From Actinernus sp. WN-2022 (Eukaryota; Cnidaria; Anthozoa; Actiniaria; Actinernidae): a DNA stretch of 64,000 nt. Location of the stretch: positions 868,001 to 932,000 of the forward strand of contig JAOWCC010000091.1 in NCBI GenBank assembly GCA_030867875.1, written 5' to 3'. This document shows, in pieces, positions 1 to 11,300 of the stretch (position 1 is the stretch's first letter; each line of letters opens with the position of its first letter). The translations under genes and the position numbers were made by a program. The notes below the pieces were generated by a model, which was not told the origin of the DNA, made no database searches, and saw nothing but the letters and a program-made list of their open reading frames with translations.

Positions 1-58
1 TCCTCCGTCGAGCTAGTCTCTTGCCATACCTTAATATAAAGCTATTTTCACTTGAGAA

Positions 59-262
59 ATGTCTACATACTGCACAAAATGTAAATGCTGCGATCGCCAT
101 TATAAAACGCTGTATTCTTTGCGGAAACATTATGGAAGTTGCCACCCAGAGTCGCAAGATGTCGATGGTCATCACGATTTCTTCGACGAAGAGAGCCACG
201 TGGTTAGCCATCCAAGACCAACACCAATCGACGGCAAAGATAACCAGCTCTACTCGTTGTAG
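59..262 (+). CDS. Short C2H2-like zinc-finger ORF, possibly a fragment
   Basis: An ATG-initiated reading frame of 67 codons. The first half holds the spacing of a C2H2 finger: CTKCKCC, then a short linker, then HYGSCH around residues 5-29. The rest is acidic and His-rich without a recognised domain. No donor site keeps the frame open past the TAG near 260, and a donor-like CCAG|GTAAGA at about 315 lies downstream of it. It may be the end of a gene entering from the left, a transposon relic or a chance ORF. The finger spacing is seen; function is not claimed. Confidence 0.3.
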   Translation: MSTYCTKCKCCDRHYKTLYSLRKHYGSCHPESQDVDGHHDFFDEESHVVSHPRPTPIDGKDNQLYSL

Positions 263-648
263 CTTTCTGGTTTGACACAACGTATAAATGCCTCATTACA
301 TCCTTGCCTGCCAGGTAAGATTTTTATACGCGAATTTAATTGTATATATATCCCAAGCTGACGGTGTATACATTTCGAGATTACAGTGAATGTGTATGGG
401 TCTGTACGTTTTTTTTATCGATCTAGTTTTGTAGGAAATACAATGAAATTGTTCCTGTGACTTGTCTTACTTGTTTCTTGTGTTATCGTTTGTGTCCATA
501 AGACATTTGAGGCTATTATGACTTAAACTGAGAGAGCAATATAAAATTACTTTAATTTTCCGAGACTTCCAATCTCAAAATTTCAGTCAGCTTGGGATGA
601 ATTAGGTAAACTGCCGAGTTAATTACTAGCAGAGAATCGGCCCAGAAA

Positions 649-1098
649 GTTAGGGGCCGTTGACATATTTTCTTTTTCCACGCTTAACGTCAACTGGACG
701 TTTAGGTCCCCCTCCTTGACGTTCACTTGGAATTTTGCTATTGTGTACTATAGAAAATGTATGGGAATGGTTTGGCTATTGCCATTATTAGTGAGAGCAG
801 TTGTATTAATTTCACTTATTAATTAACTAATTGATACACTAGAACATCACAACCGACAACCGTTTCTCTTTTTGTTTACTTTTTATGTTCTGTTTTCAAC
901 ATGAAATAAAAACATTGGTTTTGACAAAAATGCCACAGGCTAACGTTCACAACTTCACTCGCGTTACCCAGGGGTCTTTACGCGCCTAATCCAAGATCCC
1001 AACCCCCCCCCCCCCCCCCCCCCCCCCCCCACCAAAAAAAACCGTCCAGTTGACGTTAAGTGTGAAAAAAGTGAATATGTCGACTGCCCCTTATTAGG
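649..1098. mobile_element. MITE-like element with about 43-bp inverted repeats and a 28-C run
   Basis: Arms at about 659-702 and 1043-1085 are inverse complements with few mismatches; both contain AACGTCAACTGGACG. The repeat extends outward weakly to about 649 and 1098. The interior is non-coding and contains an uninterrupted run of 28 C at 1003-1030. No transposase is encoded, so a non-autonomous DNA element is inferred. Confidence 0.6.
1003..1030. repeat. Poly-C homopolymer, 28 nt
   Basis: An unbroken run of 28 cytosines, directly visible. A second run of 20 C is at 18455-18474. Lengths in an assembly are unreliable for such runs. Confidence 0.9.
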
Positions 1099-1189
1099 AA
1101 GGACAGGGGATACAAATGGAAATTCCATGGTGGGGTATGGATATTTTCTGGAACCCCACATTTGGGAATATTATATATAGGCACAAGTA

Positions 1190-1346
1190 ATGTTTTCAAA
1201 GTTTTCTGTAATTGCAAGAGCCATTAGGCGAGTGCAATTTGAAAACTTTGAAAACATTACGAGCGACTATTATCCCCAAATTACCAGAGCGAATGTTTAT
1301 AGCATACTCAACCAGGAGCTGGCCATTACTAGTAATGGGCTCCTGA
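1190..1346. repeat. Two adjacent hairpins
   Basis: Positions 1192-1256 form an imperfect hairpin (TTTTCAAAGTTTTC against GAAAACTTTGAAAA). A second palindrome at about 1313-1345 pairs AGGAGC with GCTCCT around CCATTACTAGTAATGG. The second resembles the terminal repeats of the MITE at 26459-26763, so it may be a solo terminus. Confidence 0.5.
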
Positions 1347-1410
1347 CTCAACAAAATATGAATAAGCGACCGGTTCAAACAGGTGCCATCACATGACCTG
1401 CTGAATTAAA

Positions 1411-1525
1411 TAAAGGCAAACTTGCTACAATTTTCCTGCAAATGTGCAAAGTATAAAAGTATAAAGTGCAAAGTATAAAGGCAAACTTGCTACAATTTTC
1501 CTGCAAATGTCCAAAGTATAAAAGC
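1411..1525. repeat. Direct duplication of about 48 bp
   Basis: The stretch beginning AAAGGCAAACTTGCTACAAT occurs at about 1412 and again at about 1477, each followed by nearly the same tail. Between the copies lies a short string of AAAGTATAAA-like motifs. A small local duplication. Confidence 0.7.
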
Positions 1526-2348
1526 TAAATGTTCCCGTTTCCATGGCAATTTTCAAATTGCACTCTATTTCCTTGTTTAGCATTCTATTAATTTTCCTAG
1601 AAATGCACTGCCTCTCAGCCAATCAGAAATTTTGTTGAGTATACTATAAAGGGAATAACAGTTTAGCTATTTAGTATGTGAGAGCCTAACTATTGGATGC
1701 TGGTGCCAGTATGTACATGGAATAGACCGCCCTTAATTCCTTTTAAGTATCCCTCACAGCCGTTTTAGGGTCGTCAGGCAACACAAGCCCCAAGAACCCT
1801 ATGAATGGCTGGGAGGGAGACTACCCTTTTAGAAGTATTTTTTTAATTGATCACCCCCTCTATTAATCCTCCTCTGCCTCCCCAATCATATAATTTGTAT
1901 CTGCACAGAGACTTGACCATCTCCACTAATTATAAGTCATAGCAATCTTTTATACATGTATTTGTTTTATTTGATCTACAAAGTACTCGGAAATATATAC
2001 TTGAGTATGCATGCATTAATAATTATTAGAAAGTCAGTAAAGCATGTTCAGCTCTTGTTTTGTCAAACAATCAAGCATACTAGACTTTATAATAAATTAT
2101 GCATAAAAACACATCTATTTCTGTTAAGATGAAATCCATATGTACATCCAACTTTCTTATACTTACTATTTATATATACTATTACTATTTTGTTCTGAAT
2201 CTCTACTGGTTCAATAGTATATTATAAATAGTTTTGTATATATAAGACACCTTATTAAAATTAATCAATTCAGTCTCCCTATTTTGCTTTAAGGAACATT
2301 TTAATCATACATAAAGCATATTTTTATTCCCATGTATATCCATATAGG
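1526..2348. other. Gene-free stretch
   Basis: AT-rich sequence of stops in all frames with TATATA-rich runs at about 2170-2245. I see no exon, RNA gene or clear repeat pair here. Confidence 0.5.
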
Positions 2349-2731
2349 AAAGTGGTACAAAATAGAATACCAACAGCTGCCCACCACATTCTTCAAAGAC
2401 TTGATCTACAAGTTAAATTGCTCCTTAAATGGAGTTCGGGATGCAAAGCATAAGCTACCTATTTACTCTCGGAAAACTCAGCGGCTTTCCTACAAGCTCT
2501 TCGACCAGGAAACCTTCATTAACGCATTTGCTGAAACTGGCTTGGAGGTTAAAATGCAAGTTCTTTTTCATGGAGAGAATGAGATAGCAAACACAAATAA
2601 CGACAGATCTAGAAGTGCAGATGATTTGCTAGAAATGGCAAAAAGCAGAGGTATGGCAGCCCATGGGAGTTCCACTCGGCCAACATCTAAGTCCACTATT
2701 AATATTGGCAAAGGAGAGGGAAGAGCCACAA
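2349..2731 (+). CDS. Orphan exon, unknown protein
   Basis: An open stretch bounded by an acceptor-like CCATATAG (ending 2348) and a donor-like CACAAG|GTAGGT at 2731. It encodes about 127 residues beginning GKWYKIEYQQLPTTFF, with a conserved-looking first half (aromatic and basic) and a Ser/Gly-rich low-complexity end. I do not recognise the family. It is on the strand opposite to the large gene beginning at 3972, so it belongs to another transcript or to a transposon relic. No partner exon was found on either side. Confidence 0.4.
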
Positions 2732-3660
2732 GGTAGGTGGAACTGATATGGTGGCCAAACTTATATGCGTCCGAACATGGCAAATTGACCATTCGTTATT
2801 TTGTAAAGAAAGTAAATGTCTGAGTTTGCGCATATACTTCATTCATTATGGCCTAAGGGAAAGTTCATCAATATGAAGAGGTGCTCGTTTAATTATTTGA
2901 AGTTTAATGGGGGTCCCTAATACCAAATTTTGGGCTGCCAATAAATATTTCGCCCCCCATATTATCAAATGAATTTTCTCTCAGTAACACATATTAAGAA
3001 GTATTACTAACACAAAAGTTGAAGTTAGAATTTGACAAAGAAAAGAAAGGCTAAAAAGGCCTTGGCTGTCTTCATTGCAGAAATATGTTATCTTGAATTT
3101 CCAAACACTCTTGAATAGAGATGTTTTACATTTTTGTGGGATACTCCATGAGCCAGATGTAAAAATCTGGCCCTTCAGTACCATTTGGGCAGACTAAATT
3201 CCCCCACATATTTTCTGAATGCTCATGCTCATTACACGTTTTCTCCCCTTCTAAACAGCCTTAAGCTACTTCTGTGACAAGTACACCAGGCATGTTCATA
3301 ATGTATGGGCCATGAGAAAATATGTGGGAATTAGTCTGCCCAGATGTTACCAACAGTTGGACTAGAAGTAGGGGCATTCTGGCCATTATGAATAAATTAT
3401 GGTCTAAATTGTTGTTAAAAGATATACCAAGGAACACAAAAGCTGAACAATGTAACCATTGTAAACACCATTAGTGGGACTACAGCCAATAGGCAATATT
3501 CAGATTATCATGGATGTCTGCAAGAACAATTAAGCCCCCAATAGAGGCCAGGCTCAAGTGGAGGCTTCAAAATGCTAACTAGGTTCCAGAAAGAGACCAT
3601 AATGGAAAGGAGTGGATTTTTTTTTTTAGAATTATTGAGAACTGAAAATTGAAATCAAAA
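2732..3660. other. Gene-free stretch
   Basis: No convincing exon on either strand. The phrase CATATTTTCTGAATGC at about 3207 and the nearly inverse GAGAAAATATGTGGGAATTAGTCTGCCC at about 3314 suggest a diverged inverted repeat around 3160-3345. Confidence 0.4.
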
Positions 3661-3808
3661 TTGCACAACCACGTGACAGCAGCCATGTTGGATGGCAGAA
3701 CAATGGAATTATAATTATTTCCCGGCCCTTGGGACTTGTATCTATTTTCATGTAAACTATACTATTGTTCCTGCCATCCAACATGGCTGCCAACATGTGA
3801 TCATGCAA
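3661..3808. mobile_element. 148-bp hairpin MITE
   Basis: Arms of about 45 bp at 3661-3705 and 3761-3808 are inverse complements; both contain AGCCATGTTGGATGGCAG. The loop is non-coding. A short foldback element lying just 3' of the large minus-strand gene. Confidence 0.7.
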
Positions 3809-3971
3809 AGCCTCTATTAAATTGAACCATAACATACACATGGAAATTATTGATTCAAAATGATAAGATATTACTAATTTTCATGCTACCTACCTGTAGC
3901 TCTGATATATAAACATTTTCCCCTTTCATATTTGTTCTGTTCTTAGGGTTGTCACTTAAAAACGGCCTAGT

Positions 3972-5344
3972 TTAGGCTGTTGAATTTTTCCTAAATGAGA
4001 TAAGCTCGTGCATAATTTGTTTGCGGAGGTTTGAACTATCATTAAATGACCAGCTGAACTTTGGAATGCCAGGTCGTCCATGCTTAATAATATCCCTGGT
4101 AGCAAAAATAACCCCAACTCCACAGCTTGAGGATCCTGCTCCCATCCTCGGCTGTTGTGGCATTCCAAACCTTTTGGGCGCAGCCACTAGCGTTGTGTTC
4201 CATCTGACTGGGTTGAGGTGGAAGCAGTGGGGATATACTGATCTTGCAGCTTTCATGAAATTACTCACTACAAGAGAGATGTTGCTTAGAGGTGCCATAT
4301 TCATACCATCATCATAGTAAACAGTCTCACCAGTTACATCGATGTAGAGAAGGCCCCAGTGAGCACCACCAACATGAATGGGGCAGAGAATCTTTAGGAC
4401 GTTGTCAGATGGTTGACGAGGAAGAAATGGAACAACCTTATTGAAAAAGAAATCATACTCAGTAGCAGCCCAAATGGGTGCATGACTTGGAAGATATACT
4501 ATCAAACCTCCATCTGGCATGTTCCCTTCAAGATATTTCATGCATGAAACATCAATGGAATATCCGTCAAGGTACCGTTCACAAGCTATGTTGCTAAAGT
4601 CTGCTGCATCAATACAACGGTTGCTCACTGTTAGAAACTCTTCATTAGGATGCAGTGATAGCAGCAATTCTTTGATATCTTCATCAGCATTCCCCAACCA
4701 AGTGAGTTCCTCGTTGACTTTGTGCTTGATAGTTGCAGCTTTACAAAGTGCCTTACATGATTTTAAGGCTTCTTCATTAAATGTACCAAGTGCTCCAAGC
4801 TCAATGACAGATTTAGATGATTGGCCCTGCAGCATCTTTAATGCTTTGTCAACTATGGCCTCTGGTGGGCGACAACCAAGCACAAAAGGATCATGTGAAT
4901 ATACAGTTTCTCCTTTCACTTTAAGGTCCTTTTCAAGGTCATATGCAATAGGATGGAGCTTGATGGATGCTAGTTGCCCACGAGAAACATTTGGGTTAGA
5001 ACACATCCTTGGGTCGAGGCCGCTGGTGGCGGCGGCGAGGCCGCTGGTGGCGGCGACGAGGCCGCTGGTGGCACCGAGGCTGTTGGGAGGGAGAATTACT
5101 TTTGTATCCAATCTTGCCTCCCATTCATGATGGTTGTACTTGAATGTGGGCATATCCTCTGGATCCATAATACATGCTCCATTCTTCACCTTACCATCTG
5201 CTGTTAAAGACTTCTTGTACTGATAGCGAGAGAAGTCAGCAGAGAAGATGGAGGTAAGCAGATTATCCATCTGATGGATCCAATTGAAATCTGCAGTGAT
5301 CTTCTTTGTGGTCCAGTGGCATCCCCAGAAATGAAATGGTGACC
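3972..5344 (-). CDS. Last exon of the large gene: Ulp1/C48-type cysteine protease
   Basis: 457 codons to a TAA at 3974. Begins SPFHFWGCHWTTKKITADFN. Near 5016-5090 a tandem GC-rich repeat encodes AATSGL units. The C-terminal 200 residues show the Ulp1/SENP fold signature: His in GGAHWGLLYIDV, Asp in YYDDGMN and Cys in SSSCGVGV. Such proteases cleave SUMO or related tags in the nucleus. The usual Gln six residues before the Cys is not in place (GMPQQPRMGAGSSSC), so activity is uncertain. Confidence 0.8.
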
Positions 5345-8300
5345 CTATAACAACAAAATATTTTTATTGTTAAAATTCATGAACGTTTGAGCCTTCTCCA
5401 ATTTTCTTCTCATTTTCTCCAATTTACTTCTTCTTCAAAATTCAAGCTTTTACACTTGGGGTGCAGCTTATACATACGATAAAATAATATTGTTATATAT
5501 ATATATTTTTATATATTTTTGTATAAAAACATTATTTTTCGGCTACGTTTACCCCAAGAGCAGCACTATTGTGTGATCATCAAGGGGGTTTACATAGGAA
5601 TTTGAGAATGGCCTACAATATAGAAAAAGAAAGAGTATACATAACAAAAAATTAGGTTGAAGCAGTGAATCTCCCAGTGTCAATAATAAAACTTTGAACT
5701 CTACCAAAAAAACTGAGATTTCGTTAAATGTATCAATTTGATAAACTGATAAAAATATGGATTTAGCCATTGTTTATATTTTGGCTTATTAGAATAGATC
5801 AGACATATCACAGCCACACATCAAATGATTTTGTTACATTTTTTAAAAAATTTCAGTGCATGGTCTGACACACAAATAGAACAATGTAGTTTAAACTATG
5901 ATTGAGGCCCTGGTTGCACTTTAAGCAAAATCCAATTTTTACCAATTGTTTTGCAAGAAAATTTGGGATCTTCCAATATTTTGTGGGGCCGAGTCGCACT
6001 CGGCAAAATCCAAATATAATAGTGCATAACGGCGAGTGGTGCGAAAAAAGTTTTTTAAATTGATTGACAGCAGGAGATTCTAGCTGACAGCTTAAACAAT
6101 ACCTTGGCTGATTTTGGCAAAACCATCCAATTGTTTTGGCAAATCCCAAAAAATAGAGTGATTTTTTATCCATGTTTTTTTTTTCAATTATATTGGGGCT
6201 TTTCCAAACATTTTAACCTTTTGGTTGCAGCCTCTTTAGTATTTTGAAGGTTATAATTTTGGCTAAAAAGGTATTAATTAAAACTTAAACAATGACATTG
6301 AAATTATTAAATTGTAGGGTTTGGAAAATAACACCAGTAGATTCCACTTACCATTCCGTGTGCACTTTACTGCTTTCCTGAATGACAGTCTGAGGAACAG
6401 CAACATTTCTGAATACTGGTGGGTTATCAACTGGTCCACTGTAAGTTAAAAAAACAGTTAAAATAATTAAGACAGTATTTTAGGTCCTTGCAAAAGGCCC
6501 ATACATGTACATTTTGTCCTAAATTAACTTGTTTAATATGGACACCCGTTAATCTGGATGACAGATACCTTTCCCCGCTAAATATAAGGACATAAATTCA
6601 CACCATTTCACAGTCATGCATTATAGATTAAAGGCCTAGGGTTGACCATTATGCTTTGCATGTTTTTTATATTGTTTTTACTGGCAGGAAAACAAAGCCC
6701 CCATTGTCTTGAGTAATCAGCGCTAACACATCGCTCTTGTGTTCTGGAATTTTAGACTCTCACAAAATGGCGGTTTGGTGCACTATGGTAGCTCCTGAGC
6801 CTTTAAGAAATATTATCATGGGAATAAATCTTACATGATGATGTGTCTCCTGGAGCATCATGTGATGTTGCCCTGAGGTACAGCTGTCTATGTACCTTGT
6901 GGCTTGCCTCAAGCCTTGATTAGACATCTTGCCGATGGAGCGGTGGTTTCTCATCAGCATCGATGCATGTTCCACAGTCATGTGGCCATAATCCCCAGTC
7001 CCCAGCCTCAAGTCAAAGAGTTCCTTGAGATGGAATCCCCATTGTTTGCACTACAGTAATAAAAAAATAAATTATTTCCAGATAAGCAGTCAAATATATT
7101 ACCTTTAAAAAGATTTCATGCATACAGTGTGCATCTTGGAAATGAACAAAAATTTCATTTCTCTTTGGATGAGTAAACAAGCGTAGCAAAGTGCATGAAG
7201 GAAAAGAGATATAATTTATTAGTTCCTAATCGAAAGGAAACACTGTCAATTGTTGTGCTATCAAGTGCCAGCCAATCAGATTTCGCTAGATTAGTTGAAT
7301 ACGTAATGAGCATCTTGTTTATAAGGGAATGTGTCGATCAGGATTATTCAGTATCGTGGTTCTGATCTGACTCAAAAATAATGTCTAGTTTTATGTAAGC
7401 TGGATGTAAAGTAAATAAAGTAGACAGGAGCTAGCAGATTAGAACCATTCCACCGCATATGTGCTTGTGTGTTGATATTAAGATTAGGAAATGGGTAATA
7501 AGATTTTAAATGACGTATTTGGCATAGCTGTCGGCAGATTTTTTGTAGCTGTTGGTAGGCTGTTGGCTGACACTCTACCGATTAACATATTACACTGAAC
7601 ATTTAAAAATCATTTACGATTAATTTTATACATTTTTCTGACAAACTTTCTTTTTGGTGTATTATTATACATGTGTATAATATTATACAGGGGCCGGGTT
7701 GTTCAAAGCCTGATTAGTGCTAATGACAGATTAACTCTGTACAGAACCTATTGGTTGCCATGAAAATTATCCCTACTGTAGATTAGCACTAATCGGGCTT
7801 TGGACAACCAAGCCCAGATCTACAGTCATTGATCTATTATATAGTACTGTACATGTACCTGTAAATCAAAGGCATCTATTAGATACTCCTCATCTCTCTC
7901 AAACTCTTTATCTCTCATTACAAGAGCAATCTCTTTCCAGCCAGAAAAGGCCTGCAATATAAAGATTCAAAGATATAATTAATTTATTGGTTTCCTATAA
8001 AGAAAACTGAAATATAATTCATACAGTAGCTTAACCATGACTAAAGCAATCAGATTAAAAGTACTATACATACACTGTAGCATTACCAGTGGTCATTGAC
8101 CAAATAGTGGACAGGACAATTTGCAGGTTGACTTTAAAAAAATCCGGTAAACCTGAATACGAACGAACGAACGAACGAACAGCGAATAGTGTGAATTTAA
8201 TATACATGTAGTGGTGAAAAGTCATGAATAGTAAACAAAAAAATATCATTATACACCTTGGCACAATAGATTACATTGTACCTCCAAATCATAACGAGCC

Positions 8301-11300
8301 AGAGCTTCTTAGTAACCATATTACCCCCTGGTGATTGCAGAACTGGACTCTGCAATCACCAGGGGGTCCCAGTAAACTCTCTACATTCCCATCAATTAAA
8401 CGCAGCTTGAGTTATCTCTAATCCCATTAACTATGACAGCCTTCGACGGCCTTTTCGCAGTAATGACTAACTTGATTTGAAATCAATCTTATTTTAGTAA
8501 ACTTGCCAGAGACGCTAGAAAAAAATAAGTTATATATCATTGAAGCGCTCAAGCAGACTAAGCTGCCAGGACTTCCCGCTGGATGAACCAACTGGGGATA
8601 TAGAACAAACTTAAAACAAATCTTATTTTGGTAAACTTGCCAGAGACGCTAGAAAAAAAAAAGTTATATATCATTGAAGCGCTCAGGCAGACTAAGCTGC
8701 CAGGACTTCCCGCTGGATGAACCAACTGGGGATATAGAACAAACTTAAAACAAATCTTATTTTGGTAAACTTGCAGGAGACGCTAGAAAAAAAAAAGTTC
8801 TATATCATTGAAGCGCTCAGGCAGACTAAGCTGCCAGGACTTCCCGCTGGATGAACCAACTGGGGATATAGAACTAACTTGAAACCTCTCTTATTTTGGT
8901 AATTTAAAACTTGCCAGAGTCGCTAGAAAAAAAATAGTTCTATATCCCTGAAGCGCTCAGGCAGACTAAGCTGCCAGGACTTCCCGCTGGATGAACCAAC
9001 TGGGGATGTAGAACTAACTTGAAATAAATTAGTCTTATTTTGGTAAACTTGCCGGAGACGCTAGATAGAAATGACTGAGTTCTATATCCCTGAAGCGCTC
9101 AGGCAGACTAAGCTGCCAGGACTTCCCGCTGGATGAACCAACTGGGGATATAGAACAAACTTAAAACAAATCTTATTTTGGTAAACTTGCAGGAGACGCT
9201 AGAAAGAAATGACCGAGTTCTATATCCCTGAAGCGCTCAGGCAGACTAAGCTGCCAGGACTTCCCGCTGGATGAACCAACTGGGGATATAGAACAAACTT
9301 AAAACAAATCTTATTTTGGTAAACTTGCAGGAGTAATCAGCGCTAACACATCGCTCTTGTGTTCTGGAATTTTAGACTCTCACAAAATGGCGGTTTGGTG
9401 CACTATGGTAGCTCCTGGGCCTTTAAGAAATATTATCATGGGAATAAATCTTACATGATGATGTGTCTCCTGGAGCATCATGTGATGTTGCCCTGAGGTA
9501 CAGCTGTCTATGTACCTTGTGGCTTGCCTCAAAGCCTTGATTAGACATCTTGCCGATGGAGCGGTGGTTTCTCATCAGCATCGATGCATGTTCCACAGTC
9601 ATATGGCCATAATCCCCAGTCCCCAGCCTCAAGTCAAAGAGTTCCTTGAGATGGAATCCCCATTGTTTGCACTACAGTAATAAAAAAATAAATTATTTCC
9701 AGATAAGCAGTCAAATATATTACCTTTAAAAAGATTTCATGCATACAGTGTGCGTCTTGGAAATGAACAAAAATGTCATTTCTCTTTGGATGAGTAAACA
9801 AGCGTAGCAAAGTGCATGAAGGAAAAGAGATATAATTTATTAGTTCCTAATCGAAAGGAAACACTGTCAATTGTTGTGCTATCAAGTGCCAGCCAATCAG
9901 ATTTCGCTAGATTAGTTGAATACGTAATGAGCATCTTGTTTATAAGGGAATGTGTCGATCAGGATTATTCAGCATCGTGGTTCTGATCTGACTCAAAAAT
10001 AATGTCTAGTTTTATGTAAGCTGGATGTAAAGTAAATAAAGTAGACTGGAGCTAGCAGATTAGAACCATTCCACCGCATATGTGCTTGTGTGTTGATATT
10101 AAGATTAGGAAATGGGTAATAAGATTTTAAATGACGTATTTGGCATAGCTGTCGGCAGATTTTTTGTAGCTGTTGGTAGGCTGTTGGCTGACACTCTACC
10201 GATTAACATATTACACTGAACATTTTAAAATCATTTACGATTAATTTTATACATTTTTCTGACAAACTTTCTTTTTGGTGTATTATTATACATGTGTATA
10301 ATATTATACAGGGGCCGGGTTGTTCAAAGCCTGATTAGTGCTAATGCCAGATTAACTCTGTACAGAACCTATTGGTTGCCATGAAAATTATCCCTACTGT
10401 AGATTAGCACTAATCGGGCTTTGGACAACCAAGCCCAGATCTACAGTCATTGATCTATTATATAGTACTGTACATGTACCTGTAAATCAAAGGCATCTAT
10501 TAGATACTCCTCATCTCTCTCAAACTCTTTATCTCTCATTACAAGAGCAATCTCTTTCCAGCCAGAAAAGGCCTGCAATATAATGATTCAAAGATATAAT
10601 TAATTTATTGGTTTCCTATAAAGAAAACTGAAATATAATTCATACAGTAGCTTAACCATGACTAAAGCAATCAGATTAAAAGTACTATACATACACTGTA
10701 GCATTACCAGTGGTCATTGACCAAATAGTGGACAGGACAATTTGCAGGTTGACTTAAAAAAATCTGGTAAACCTGAATACGAACGAACGAACGAACAGCG
10801 AATAGTGTGAATTTATTATACATGTAGTGGTGAAAAGTCATGAATAGTAAACAAAAAAATATCATTATACACCTTGGCACAATAGATTACATTGTACCTC
10901 CAAATCTGATGTCATCCAGTGCAAAGATTTTGTATTATTTTGACAATCACTGAAGGACTTTCCTTTGGAGAATTAAATGAAGGTAATCTCTTGTAAGGTG
11001 TAACAATATTATTATTTTGAATTCATATTTACTAATTTGTGACTGTTCGCCACTATAATTCACACTTTTTTGGTTTTCCTGCTGACCCTGCAAATTGTTC
11101 CATGCAACTGAATAGTCCATTATACACAACAACAATTATTTATTTATTTATTGTTTAATGTAATAGTATACTTTCAATATATTCAAATTCAACTTGATTG
11201 TGAGGCTAAAGGACTGACGGATCAAAAATTACAGTACTGCTAAACTTCGCCAGATTGAAGAAAACAACTTTTTTGCACAGAGCTACATGTAACTACATGT

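Larger units (their letters stand above)
6711..8290. repeat. Segmental duplication, copy 1
   Basis: Nearly identical to 9331-10905 from GAGTAATCAGCGCTAACACA to CATTGTACCTCCAAATC. Differences are few single bases, a one-base loss at 6911 and a different number of ACGA units near 8160 (more here). It spans duplicated exons 11 and 12 and their introns. Confidence 0.95.
9331..10905. repeat. Segmental duplication, copy 2
   Basis: The partner of 6711-8290, in direct orientation 2,620 bp away. It keeps exons 11 and 12 open. Its left edge joins the truncated last unit of the tandem array. Confidence 0.95.

Noticed and set aside
964..1161. Gly-rich minus ORF (VGGGGGGGGG)
   Set aside because: Produced by the poly-C run within a MITE.
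4519..5130. 203-codon + strand ORF
   Set aside because: Antisense shadow of the Ulp1 exon; low-complexity and without motifs.
8489..9330. CRISPR-like array
   Set aside because: Units are 134-140 bp of continuous repeat with no unique spacers, and the genome is eukaryotic.
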